From Hyphomicrobiales bacterium (GTDB lineage Bacteria > Pseudomonadota > Alphaproteobacteria > Rhizobiales > Xanthobacteraceae), in the NCBI GenBank assembly GCA_021732215.1, contig JAKFVL010000029.1:1-64000 (forward strand): a DNA stretch of 64,000 nt, read 5' to 3'. Position numbers and translations under genes: made by a program. This document shows, piece after piece, positions 53,196-61,701 of this stretch (its first letter is position 1; every line of letters starts with the position of its first letter). A model generated the notes under the pieces. That model saw only the letters and a list, made by a program, of their open reading frames with translations, did not search any database and was not told the DNA's origin.

Positions 53196-54088
53196 GACAA
53201 ACCCCGCTCACTGTGTTGGCCGGCCGGGCAAACCCAGTCGAAGCCGTTGCGAGCGGAGACTTAACCGCAGGCCCCGCGCGGCGCGTTGATGGGCGTCAAT
53301 GACGTGAAGAAATTTCGGCCGCGAGGGTCCAAAGAGAACGCAGCTCAGTTCCTGTTCCGCACGATGGCTTGGCGACGCGGCGCGATACCGTGGGCGCGCC
53401 GCATGGGCCACGTCCCGGGATGTGAGCCGCCCCTGGGCACCACTCTCCCTTTCGGCAGTGCTTCACTTCATCGCCGATCTTGCGCCGCAGTAGGCCTGGT
53501 GTTCTGACACTGGCGCTTTGTCGCCCTCTGGCAGCCTTTTCCAGGATGTCGGCCGATTTGGTCCAGACGAACGGCGTCAGGTAGGCGCTGTGCGTGGTCC
53601 TGATCGGGCGAGCGAAGCTAAGAGTGTTGAAGATCTCTTGGACGAAATAGAAAGAGCCATAATGATCGCGCAAACTCTCGAACGACCATTCCTTGTTCGA
53701 CTATTTACGATGGCTTTTTTGGAAGTGAGCCATGATCCATCGGAAAATGATCTACCACCGAAGTCTCTTTGAGCAACAGTGCATGTTCTCCCTTCAGTCG
53801 GTTGATTTCGGATTCGAGCTAACAGCACTCACTTGCAGACTTGAACACGCCCCGCTCTCGAAAACGCTGAAGCGTTGTGATCAGACGTTCCACTGATCAG
53901 ATATAGTACGAAGTTTTTAGTGCGGGTTCGACAATTTGCACTCTCCGTACCCTGCGCGTTCTTGCAATGACGGCACGTTGAACGCGCAGGATGCAATAAG
54001 CGGACTACCCGTCCTCATCATACTAAGTTTGACGTTCGGTCTAAACTCAGTTTCGGTAATGCGATGCCGTTTTTGAAATCAGATTGCT
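53196..54088. other. 893-bp region without a recognisable gene
   Basis: Only the FNR-type box at 53284-53297 is identifiable. Short frames on both strands (for instance 53518-53772 rightward) show no family pattern. The stretch separates the stress region from the HxlR/liv region and looks like degraded sequence. Confidence 0.5.
53284..53297. promoter_or_regulatory. FNR/FixK-type box TTGATGGGCGTCAA
   Basis: Matches TTGAT-N4-GTCAA, 89 bp upstream of the PfpI/HchA-like gene on the minus strand. Confidence 0.68.
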
Positions 54089-55093
54089 CTAACCAGGATC
54101 AAACGTGTAGCGCATTCGATAGCTCACGTTCGCAGCTGTCACATCGTTTCCCGTCGCTTGGGAGATGAGCCGCGGCTGCAGTCTTTTGCCGCAATGCGTA
54201 TGCTCAAGAACAATCGGCGGACCAGCTTCCGGACTGCGCCATTTGTCGCCCCACACAAGAAACAAAAGAAGACTGGGATAAAGGTCTCGGCCGGCTTCGG
54301 TCAGCACGTATTCGAAGCGTGGCGGACGATCGGTGTATCGCTGGCGTGTCAGCACGCCGTCGTCCACCAAATGCTTGAGGCGTGTCGCAAGGATATTGCG
54401 GGCAAGCCCGATGTTGCGCTGAAAATCGTCGAAGCGGCGGACGCCGAAAAACGCCTCTCGCACGATGCGGAAACTCCAACGGTCTCCGATCACCTGCAAC
54501 GCATTCGCAACCGAGCAGGGCCGGCCGCGCAGATAAGGGTCTGAGCCACGACGCCGTGTTTCGGGTACATCAGGCAGCGCCTCGACACCAGCGCCGGGTC
54601 CATCTCGATAAATGACATCTTCGGCTTTAACAACTTCGCCGCACACGGAGCAGACGACAGCAGGATCGAGTCGCCGTCTTGTTGAACAGTCATAGAGTTT
54701 GAGCGGTGCACCGCCCGGCATCTTGCGCCACCGATCGCCCCAGCTCATGAGAGCAACGATCGCGGGATAGAAATCCCGGCCTGACATCGTGAGACGATAT
54801 TCGAAACGTAAAGGGCGGTCGGAATATGCGTGACGATTAATCACACGTTCCTCAACGAGCCGCGTCAGACGCTCGGTCAGGATATTGCGCGCGATTCCGA
54901 GGTTTCGCTGAAAGTCTTCGAACCGGCGCACGCCGAAAAAGGCTTCACGCAGGATCAGATACGACCACGGATCGGCGAGCACATCCAGCGCGCGCACGAC
55001 AGATGAGACGCGTCGGATGCCCGAAGTCGTCCCGTCACGAGCCTGGAACACGGCACTCGCGTCTTCGATAACCCGGATCATCATGTCGAACAT
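54089..55093 (-). CDS. Tandem-fused HxlR-family regulator
   Basis: 334 residues carrying two complete HxlR winged-helix domains in a row. Each has the pattern VL.DPWSYLILREAFFGVRRFEDFQRNLGIARNILTERLTRLVEERV (first) and VIGDRWSFRIVREAFFGVRRFDDFQRNIGLARNILATRLKHLVDDGV (second), then SDRPLRFEYRLTMSGRDFYP / TDRPPRFEYVLTEAGRDLYP. HxlR proteins normally have one domain and work as dimers; this fused form should bind as an internal dimer. The divergent spacer to the hydratase fragment contains overlapping palindromes, likely its operators. The ligand is unknown. Confidence 0.88.
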   Translation of the reverse strand: MFDMMIRVIEDASAVFQARDGTTSGIRRVSSVVRALDVLADPWSYLILREAFFGVRRFEDFQRNLGIARNILTERLTRLVEERVINRHAYSDRPLRFEYRLTMSGRDFYPAIVALMSWGDRWRKMPGGAPLKLYDCSTRRRLDPAVVCSVCGEVVKAEDVIYRDGPGAGVEALPDVPETRRRGSDPYLRGRPCSVANALQVIGDRWSFRIVREAFFGVRRFDDFQRNIGLARNILATRLKHLVDDGVLTRQRYTDRPPRFEYVLTEAGRDLYPSLLLFLVWGDKWRSPEAGPPIVLEHTHCGKRLQPRLISQATGNDVTAANVSYRMRYTFDPG

Positions 55094-55106
55094 ATAGCGA
55101 ACTTAA

Positions 55107-55161
55107 TTGCGTAACGCAACTTAATCAGTTGCGTTAAGAAACTATCTGTGCTTGAGATAGT
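55107..55161. promoter_or_regulatory. Overlapping palindromes upstream of the HxlR gene
   Basis: TTGCG-TAA-CGCAA (55107-55119) overlaps AACGCAACT-TAATC-AGTTGCGTT (55113-55135); together they give three GCGTT half-sites. A further ACTATCT-N7-AGATAGT dyad lies at 55141-55161. They sit in the 94-bp divergent spacer and are good HxlR operator and promoter candidates. Confidence 0.65.
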
Positions 55162-55241
55162 ATCATTACGAAACGGACTAAGCGTGTATGGTGGTCGCAG
55201 ACCCCCCGGCTGGTCCTTCAAGAGCAATGAGGAGGCTATCC

Positions 55242-55508
55242 ATGCACGACATCGTCAACAAGAACCGACAGGTCAACGCTAGCCGACAGACGCCGGCCGA
55301 CCTGAGCAATCTGAAAAATGTCATGCTGCAGGAAGACGGTGATCTCGCAACGCTGACACTGAACCGGCCAAAGGTCGTTAACTGCCTGTCGATGGAGATG
55401 TCCGACGAACTCGTCGCCGTGTTCGAGCATGTGCGCCGGTCCGATACGATCAAGATGCTCGTCATCAAAGGTGCAGGCGGCAATTTCTGCGCAGGCGCAG
55501 CATTTTAA
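55242..55508 (+). pseudogene. Truncated enoyl-CoA hydratase (N-terminal third only)
   Basis: 88 codons: LATLTLNRPKVVNCLSMEMSDELVAVFEHVRRSDTIKMLVIKGAGGNFCAGA, then AF and a stop exactly where the family continues with Asp-Leu/Ile and about 170 further residues. GAGGAG lies 8 bp before the ATG. The break coincides with the left end of a conserved 39-bp regulatory segment (55507-55545) that recurs at 61588, so the gene was cut by a rearrangement. The crotonase fold cannot form from this piece. Confidence 0.8.
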
Positions 55509-55545
55509 ATGAGACGAATTGGTAAGTTGTAAGAACCGGCGGTAT
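55507..55545 (+). repeat. Operator-like segment, copy A (left arm lost)
   Basis: AAATGAGACgaATTGGTAAGT and the following GTaAGAA..CCGG match copy B at 61588-61625 in most positions. Copy B carries TTACCAA on the left of the dyad, but copy A has unrelated TTTTAAA from the hydratase junction. The remaining 55546-55861 shows no convincing gene; a leftward 77-codon frame there is unassigned. Confidence 0.6.
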
Positions 55546-55861
55546 CGCTGGTTTCAATAACATCTTCGAGAACTCCCTCCCACGCGTCGGCAAGAGCGCG
55601 AATCTCAGGAGGATGAGCAATGGTGCCAATTCCGACATCTTTTTTTGGTCTTGCAGATTCAACGCCAGCGCCACGCGGCGCTAATCCCTTGTCACGCTCT
55701 GCTTGTTTGGCAGCGCGCGATGGTTCGCGTGTTGTCACGTGTATCGTTTCTATCCGCCGTCGAGCTGCTGATCGTCGCTCGGATGTCGCGCGCGCTTAAA
55801 CGAAATGACCAACGAGAACTGCAAAGAGCAGTGGATATTCACCTTAAGGGAGATGGAAGCC

Positions 55862-57034
55862 ATGTTGAGGAAAACAGTCGTATTGACGAGCCTGCTTGCT
55901 ACCGCAGCGTTTACGGGACCGGCGATTGCCGCTGACCCGATCAAGATCGGTGTCGTAACACCGCTCTCCGGCACGTACACCGGGATCGGACAGCAGGTGC
56001 GCTGGGGCCTCGAGCTTGCGACCAAGGAAGTGAACGCTGCAGGCGGCATCATGGGCCGGCAGATAGAGCTCATCTTCGAGGACGAGGAAGCGAATCCTGC
56101 CGTCGCCGTACAGAAAGCCGAGAAGCTTTTCGAGGTACAGAAGGTCGATTTCCTGACCGGCACCGTCAATTCCGGCTCGACGCTCGCCGTCGGTCAGACG
56201 GCGGAGCGCGCCGGCAAGCTGATCGCAACGACGGTGTCGTTCGCCGATTCGATCACCGGCGACAAATGCTCGCCGAACGTCTTCCGTGTCAATGCTCGCG
56301 CAGGGCAGCAATCCACGGCGCTTGCCGCATGGGTTGTGAAGCAGAAGCCGAAAGCGAAAGTCTATTTCCTCGGACCTGATTACGAGATGGGCCGCTCGAC
56401 CGTTTCCACTTTCAAGAAGACCGTGGAAGGACTCGGCGCTGTATCGGCGGGTGAGGTTTTCGCGCCGCTCGATAGCAAGGATTACACGCAGTATTTCGGT
56501 CAGCTTCGTCAGGCCAAGCCAGAAGTGCTCTATACATCGGTGGCGGGCAACGACACCGTTCGTCTGCTGACTCAGATGCAGGATTTCGGCCTGCTCGGAA
56601 ACATGCTGGTGGTCGGTGCGTCCGGCACCGTGACGTCGCAGAACATCACCGCCGTCGGCGCAGCCGCCAATGGTTTCGGCACTGGTGTGGGTTATTCGAC
56701 GCAGATCGACAGCCCGGAAAACAAAAAATTCGTCGATGCCTTCAAGGCGGCCAACAAGGCCGATCCCGATCTCTACGGTGCTGACAGCTACGGTCTGATT
56801 TATTTCTACAAGGCCGCTGTTGAGAAGGCGAAGTCGACCGCAACCGACAAGGTGCGAGATGCAATGCGTGGTCTCGACTGGATGACACCACAGGGTAAGA
56901 AAACGATGCGTGCAGGCGACCATCAGGCGGTTCAGCCGATGTACGTCGTGCGTGTCAATGACGGCCAGTTCAAGATCGTTGGCAATGTCAGCGGCGAGGA
57001 AGCCGTCGGCGCCGATATCTGCACACGGTTCTGA
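55862..57034 (+). CDS. Branched-chain-amino-acid-type ABC substrate-binding protein
   Basis: 390 residues with a signal peptide (MLRKTVVLTSLLATAAFTGPAIA, cut before ADPIKIG), then the Leu/Ile/Val-binding-protein fold: IGVVTPLSGTYTGIGQQVRWGLELATKEVNAAGGIMGR, YFLGPDYEMGRS, and VLYTSVAGNDTVRLLTQM. The start at 55862 has AAGGGAG 9 bp upstream. It captures its ligand in the periplasm for the permease/ATPase set downstream. Relatives in this family bind amino acids, but also aromatic acids, amides and urea. Confidence 0.9.
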   Translation: MLRKTVVLTSLLATAAFTGPAIAADPIKIGVVTPLSGTYTGIGQQVRWGLELATKEVNAAGGIMGRQIELIFEDEEANPAVAVQKAEKLFEVQKVDFLTGTVNSGSTLAVGQTAERAGKLIATTVSFADSITGDKCSPNVFRVNARAGQQSTALAAWVVKQKPKAKVYFLGPDYEMGRSTVSTFKKTVEGLGAVSAGEVFAPLDSKDYTQYFGQLRQAKPEVLYTSVAGNDTVRLLTQMQDFGLLGNMLVVGASGTVTSQNITAVGAAANGFGTGVGYSTQIDSPENKKFVDAFKAANKADPDLYGADSYGLIYFYKAAVEKAKSTATDKVRDAMRGLDWMTPQGKKTMRAGDHQAVQPMYVVRVNDGQFKIVGNVSGEEAVGADICTRF

Positions 57035-57077
57035 GTCATCCGATTACCATCGACCGATGGCTTGATCGACACAACTG

Positions 57078-57110
57078 CGGAGCGCAACATACTAACGTTG
57101 CGCTCCGTTT
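57078..57110 (+). terminator. Strong hairpin between binding-protein and permease genes
   Basis: CGGAGCGCAAC and GTTGCGCTCCG form a perfect 11-bp stem with an 8-base loop, followed by TTT. A partial terminator here would give more binding protein than permease, as usual for ABC importers. Confidence 0.75.
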
Positions 57111-57154
57111 CACAAGACGCTGAAAGAATTGAGAGATCTGAACAGTAGATCGAT

Positions 57155-58048
57155 ATGACCGACGTGTTTGAATACATCCAGTTCGTGTTGGCGCCGCAGA
57201 TGATCACCGGGCTTGCGCTTGGCGTCGCTGTGGTGCTCGTCGCGATCGGGCTGACGATCATCTTCGGTCTACTCGACGTCATCAATATGGCGCACGGCGA
57301 ATTCTACGCGGTCGGTGCTTATGTGGCGTTGGCGCTAGGTACGTCGGGCGTCAGCTTCTGGTTGTTGCTCATCATCGTGCCGCTCATCATGATTCCCATC
57401 GGCTATATCGTCGAACGCGGCCTGATCCAGCGCGTCTTCAACATGCCGGATCGCCATGTCACGACATTGTTGCTCACCTTTGGTCTTGGCCTCGTCGTTG
57501 AGGAGGCACTGAAAGTTGTGTTCGGCCCGAACACGCAGCGCCCGGCGACACCAATTCCGGGAGCAATTGAGGTCATGGGTATCATTCTGCCGACCTATCG
57601 CCTATTTCTGATCGCCGTCGGTTTTGCGATTGTCGCTGCAGTCGCCATCGTTGTGAACAAGACACGTCTTGGTGCACTTGTCCGCGCGGCGGCTTTCGAT
57701 CGCAACATGGCCGCCTCGCTTGGCGTACCTGTGTCGCTGGTCTTCGCGGGAACGTTCGCATTCGGCGTCGCACTTGCTGGATTGGCAGGCGTGCTGTTGG
57801 CACCGATCTATTCGGTGTTTCCGACGATGGGCCGCGATTTTGTCTTTCTCGCATTCACGGTCGTTATCGTGGGTGGCATGGGATCGATATCGGGCGCGGT
57901 CGTCGCGGGACTTTTGATCACGCAGGTGCAGGCCATATCGAGCCTGATCGTGTCGCCGGTCTGGAGCGACCCGATCGTTTTCAGCATCATGGTTCTGGTT
58001 CTAGTGGTCCGCCCGCAGGGCTTGTTCGGACGGCTCGGTCATGCGTGA
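57155..58048 (+). CDS. livH: LivH-type ABC permease
   Basis: 297 residues, about eight membrane helices, with LivH signatures ALGVAVVLVAIGLTIIFGLLDVINMAHGEFYAVGAY and AFTVVIVGGMGSISGAVVAGLLI near the C-terminus. One half of the transmembrane channel for the importer. Its stop overlaps the next permease start by 8 bp. Confidence 0.92.
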   Translation: MTDVFEYIQFVLAPQMITGLALGVAVVLVAIGLTIIFGLLDVINMAHGEFYAVGAYVALALGTSGVSFWLLLIIVPLIMIPIGYIVERGLIQRVFNMPDRHVTTLLLTFGLGLVVEEALKVVFGPNTQRPATPIPGAIEVMGIILPTYRLFLIAVGFAIVAAVAIVVNKTRLGALVRAAAFDRNMAASLGVPVSLVFAGTFAFGVALAGLAGVLLAPIYSVFPTMGRDFVFLAFTVVIVGGMGSISGAVVAGLLITQVQAISSLIVSPVWSDPIVFSIMVLVLVVRPQGLFGRLGHA

Positions 58049-59054
58049 CAACGTCACTGCCGCGCCGGTCGTCGACCGCCTCGCATTGGCGATGCGGGCG
58101 AGCCACGTTCTTGTGGCGATCTTTGTCGTGGCAGGTCTTGTATTCGCAACGGTCGGCGTTGCGATGAAAGACACGTTCTTTCTTCGGCTCGCGACAGAGG
58201 CGCTGATATTCGCGGGGTTGGCGCTGTCGGTCGATATTCTTCTCGGCTATTCGGGACTGCTTTCGCTCGGTCAGGCGCTTTATTTCGGCCTCGGTGCATA
58301 TGTGGCAGCCGTGGTTCTCAAGGAAATCCCATCGTTCTGGGTTGCGATGGGCGCGGCATTGGTTGCGTCTCTCGTCGTCTCCATCCTCGCCGGGTTGATT
58401 GCCAACCGCGTTCGCGGCGTCTACTTCGCTTTGGTGACATTCGGTCTCGCACAGGTCGCAGCGAAGGCAGTTTACAATACTCGCGCGTTGGGTGCTTCCG
58501 ACGGCATGATCGGCGTGCCGATTGTTCCGATCGATCTTGGCGTGGCGACAGTCATGTCGAACTCCCCGGCGGGCTTCTTCCTTTTCACGCTGGCCTTTAT
58601 CGTCGTGTTGTACGCGATCAGCGCCTACCTGCTCGACACGCCGTTTGGCCGGGTGCTCCTTGCGATCCGGGCCAACGAGCGGCGAGTTCCGTCTCTCGGT
58701 TATTCGACGCGTAACGCGCGGCTTGCGGCTTATGTGCTGGCTGCGGTCGTTGCGGCGTTGTCCGGCGCGCTTTATCCGATGTTGCGCGGGTTCGTCTCGC
58801 CGGAGCTTCTGTTCTTCACGACATCTGGCAACGCGGTCATCACGGTTGTGACGGGCGGCGTCGGCACGCTGGCTGGCGCTCTTTATGGTAGTGTCATTCT
58901 GACGGTGCTCAAATCCGTGATCGGTTCGATGACCGAGCACCATCTCATTGTCATTGGTCTGTTGTTCATGGTCACGGTGATCTTTCTGCCGAAGGGCCTG
59001 ATGGGATTCATTCGGCCAAGCATCGAGCGACTCATCGGTGGAGGGTCGCGATGA
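58041..59054 (+). CDS. livM: LivM-type ABC permease
   Basis: 337 residues, about nine membrane helices, with FAGLALSVDILLGYSGLLSLGQALYFGLGAYVAAVV and, later, VGTLAGALYGSVILTVLKSVIG. The EAA-like loop ALxANExR appears as LLAIRANERRVPSLGYS. Pairs with LivH. Overlaps the ATPase gene by 4 bp. Confidence 0.92.
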   Translation: MRDNVTAAPVVDRLALAMRASHVLVAIFVVAGLVFATVGVAMKDTFFLRLATEALIFAGLALSVDILLGYSGLLSLGQALYFGLGAYVAAVVLKEIPSFWVAMGAALVASLVVSILAGLIANRVRGVYFALVTFGLAQVAAKAVYNTRALGASDGMIGVPIVPIDLGVATVMSNSPAGFFLFTLAFIVVLYAISAYLLDTPFGRVLLAIRANERRVPSLGYSTRNARLAAYVLAAVVAALSGALYPMLRGFVSPELLFFTTSGNAVITVVTGGVGTLAGALYGSVILTVLKSVIGSMTEHHLIVIGLLFMVTVIFLPKGLMGFIRPSIERLIGGGSR

Positions 59055-59791
59055 CGGCGGTTCTCGAAGTCCACGATCTCAGCGTGGCGTTCGGCGGCAT
59101 CCGCGCAGTCGATGGCGTGTCGTTTGCCGCCGAACGAAATGCCATCACGACAATCATCGGCCCAAACGGCGCCGGCAAATCGACGCTGTTCAATCTCGTC
59201 AGCGGCCTCATTCCGCCCGACGGAGGTCGCGTCGTTCTCGATGGTGTTGACCGGACCGGCGAGCCGCCGCATTTGATGCAACGCGCGGGCTTAGGGCGCT
59301 CGTTCCAGATCACCAATCTTTTCTTCGAATTGACGGTGTTCGAAAATCTGCGGCTGGCTGCGCAGAGGCTCGAAAATCCCATGCGCTTTCTGTTGCCGGT
59401 CGGACGTAGCGATTGTGCGCTGACACGCGTAGATGAATTGATCGCGCGGTTCTCGCTCGCTGAGAAAACCAGCGAACTTGCAGGCGCTTTATCCCACGGC
59501 GAGCAGCGCCGCCTCGAAATCGCGGTAGCGCTTGCTGCGCAGCCATCCGTCTTGCTTCTTGACGAGCCTACTCAGGGGATGAGCCACGCGGACACTGCGG
59601 ATACATCGAAGCTGATCCGTGGTCTCGCAAAAGACGTCACCATTCTGTTGATCGAGCATGACATCGGCGTCGTGATGGACATTTCCGATCGCATCGTCGT
59701 TATGCACCAGGGCAAGAAGCTGGCTGAGGGCGCACCCTCCACCGTGCGCAACGATCCCGCCGTCAAGGCCGCGTATTTCGGGCACGCATGA
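59051..59791 (+). CDS. livG: LivG-type ABC ATPase
   Basis: 246 residues. Walker A GPNGAGKSTLFNLVSG, signature ALSHGEQRRLEIAVALA (LSHGE in place of LSGGQ, normal in LivG), Walker B VLLLDEPTQGM and switch histidine LLIEHDIGVVMD. One of the two nucleotide-binding subunits. Overlaps livF by 4 bp. Confidence 0.93.
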   Translation: MTAVLEVHDLSVAFGGIRAVDGVSFAAERNAITTIIGPNGAGKSTLFNLVSGLIPPDGGRVVLDGVDRTGEPPHLMQRAGLGRSFQITNLFFELTVFENLRLAAQRLENPMRFLLPVGRSDCALTRVDELIARFSLAEKTSELAGALSHGEQRRLEIAVALAAQPSVLLLDEPTQGMSHADTADTSKLIRGLAKDVTILLIEHDIGVVMDISDRIVVMHQGKKLAEGAPSTVRNDPAVKAAYFGHA

Positions 59792-60498
59792 TGTTCAGGA
59801 TCGAAAATCTCCACGTTCATTATGGATTGTCCCACGTCATTCAGGGCATCAGCATCGAGGCGCGGCCCGGCGAAATCGTCGGGATATTCGGGCGCAACGG
59901 CGTTGGAAAAACCACGCTGATGAAGACCATTGCGGGTTGGGTGGGTCCGAGCGGCGGTGAAATCTCACTCGATGGAACGCGGCTCGATGGTCTGGCACCC
60001 GACCGCATTTGTCGTCATGGCGTCGGGTTTGTGCCGGAGGACCGTCGGATTTTCCCCGGTCTTTCCGTCGAAGAAAACCTCAAGCTCGGCCTGATGCAAC
60101 GAAGTGGCCGCTCCCGCGCGGAGGAAAAGGCCGAAATCGATTTGATCTATGATCGCATGCCGCGCCTCGCCGAACGACGCCGTCAGGCCGGGACGACTTT
60201 ATCGGGCGGTGAGCAGCAGATGCTAGCGATGGCGCGCGTCATGGTCGGTCGTCCGCAGTTGGCTCTGATTGATGAGCCGAGCGAAGGGCTCGCGCCGATG
60301 ATCGTCGCTGACATCTTTGCCATCATTAAAGAGATGAAAGCGAGCGGCGCCATCGTTTTGCTGGTCGAGCAGAACGTGAACGGTGCGCTTGCGGTTGCGG
60401 ATCGGTTTTATGCGATTGAGCGTGGGGCCGTCGTGCTCGCAGGCGATGCAAAAGACAGCGCCGACAAGGCGCGGTTGATGGACGCAATCGCCGTCTAG
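59788..60498 (+). CDS. livF: LivF-type ABC ATPase
   Basis: 236 residues. Walker A GRNGVGKTTLMKTIAG, signature TLSGGEQQMLAMARVM, Walker B LALIDEPSEGLAP and VLLVEQNVNGALAVAD with the LivF-type Gln at the switch position. Completes the importer. A 223-bp spacer without a gene follows. Confidence 0.93.
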   Translation: MMFRIENLHVHYGLSHVIQGISIEARPGEIVGIFGRNGVGKTTLMKTIAGWVGPSGGEISLDGTRLDGLAPDRICRHGVGFVPEDRRIFPGLSVEENLKLGLMQRSGRSRAEEKAEIDLIYDRMPRLAERRRQAGTTLSGGEQQMLAMARVMVGRPQLALIDEPSEGLAPMIVADIFAIIKEMKASGAIVLLVEQNVNGALAVADRFYAIERGAVVLAGDAKDSADKARLMDAIAV

Positions 60499-60721
60499 TT
60501 GGGGGTCTTCGCAACCCGATTATCGGTCCCAACGCGACACGTGGCGGCTCTCTAAAAAGCGCAAATAAGGTCGATTTGCCGCGCATTTTGTGCCGATTTG
60601 AGCAGCCGCGAATGAGCGAATTCCTTGTCATTTCGGCTTCTGATTTTGTAGTCTTTATGACGTTTGGCGCAGGAGACCGGGCGTCAGACGGTTGAAGTCA
60701 CAATCAGGCGGGAGGGCTCAC

Positions 60722-61564
60722 ATGTCGACAGCGTTGCGTATCGCGCATGGAGCATTCGGCCGTGTCGCGTTGCTCGACATGGATTGCTCGCTGGTTCGGC
60801 ACGCCCACCCGCATTGCCACGTTCTCTTGAAAGTCGAAGGCGCGGATACGCAATTTGCCGTCGGCGACCGGGTCTATCCGTTGACGGATACGACGGCGGT
60901 GCTGGTCGACGGCTGGCAGCCTCATGCCTATGTTCACGATCCCAATCGCCCCCGAACGCTCATATTGGCACTTTACGTCGAGCCGCATTGGCTGAAGGAG
61001 TTTCGGCCGGGATGGGCGGCGAGTGGAGCGCCCGGCTTCTTCGGGATGCCGTCGGGCGAGGTTTCGCCCCGGATACGCGAACTGACGATGGCGTTGGCGG
61101 CTGACATGATGGCGCGCCCCGACTGCGTGGCGGACCACGAGGCGCTTTTGTCGGACCTTATGATCGCGGTCATCGAGCGTTTTACGCCGTGGCGCAGTTT
61201 TCCTGCATCCATCCGGGAAATGAATGTGACTGGGCGGGACTGGAGAATCCGTCGCGCAGCCGAAGCCATGAGGGCCGACGCGGGACGCTGCACCAATATT
61301 GACAAGTTCGCCAAGGGCGCGGGCCTGTCGCGCGCGCATTTCTTCCGGCTGTTTGAATCCTCGATCGGCGTGCCGCCGAAGGTCTATCTGAACGTCGTGC
61401 GCATCGAGCAGGCAATGGAAGCGGTGCTTCATCAGGACGCTACCATCAGCGAGATTGGCGTGCGTCTGGGCTTCACCGAGCCCGCGCATTTTACTCGCTT
61501 TTTTCGCAATCACACGGGCGTCGGCCCGCGTGAATTCCGCAAGGTGTCCCGCCTCGCAAGTTGA
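60722..61564 (+). CDS. AraC-family transcription regulator
   Basis: 280 residues. The N-terminal cupin-like sensor (MDCSLVRHAHPHCHVLLKVEG) is followed by a C-terminal AraC/XylS domain with two HTHs: NIDKFAKGAGLSRAHFFRLFESSIGVPPKVYLNVVRIEQAM and ISEIGVRLGFTEPAHFTRFFRNHTGVGPREFRK. GGGAGG lies 6 bp before the ATG. It lies between the liv genes and the oxidase gene and probably activates one of them in response to the substrate. Confidence 0.9.
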   Translation: MSTALRIAHGAFGRVALLDMDCSLVRHAHPHCHVLLKVEGADTQFAVGDRVYPLTDTTAVLVDGWQPHAYVHDPNRPRTLILALYVEPHWLKEFRPGWAASGAPGFFGMPSGEVSPRIRELTMALAADMMARPDCVADHEALLSDLMIAVIERFTPWRSFPASIREMNVTGRDWRIRRAAEAMRADAGRCTNIDKFAKGAGLSRAHFFRLFESSIGVPPKVYLNVVRIEQAMEAVLHQDATISEIGVRLGFTEPAHFTRFFRNHTGVGPREFRKVSRLAS

Positions 61565-61582
61565 TGTTGCGACGCACATTTT

Positions 61583-61625
61583 TTACCAAATGAGACTGAT
61601 TGGTAAGTCGTGAGAAGAGCCGGTA
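61583..61625 (+). promoter_or_regulatory. Palindromic operator, copy B, before the oxidase gene
   Basis: TTACCAA (61583-61589) and TTGGTAA (61600-61606) are perfect 7-bp arms around ATGAGACTGA. The downstream flank is shared with copy A at 55507. It lies about 100 bp before the oxidase start, so it is a likely operator for a TetR-like or similar dimeric regulator. Confidence 0.65.
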
Positions 61626-61701
61626 TGGCTTGAACCTGCGACATGCTGACAAACGTCTGTACGCGCGAGACCAACAATCGCGGTCGGGAGCTTGTTTGAG
61701 G

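Noticed and set aside
55505-55738. Leftward 77-codon frame after the hydratase fragment
   Set aside because: Possibly a C-terminal fragment of some enzyme, but no motif could be assigned and no start or ribosome binding site stands out.
57987-58943. Leftward 318-codon open frame
   Set aside because: Antisense of livM; composition (HDxxR-rich) is that of a reversed membrane protein gene.
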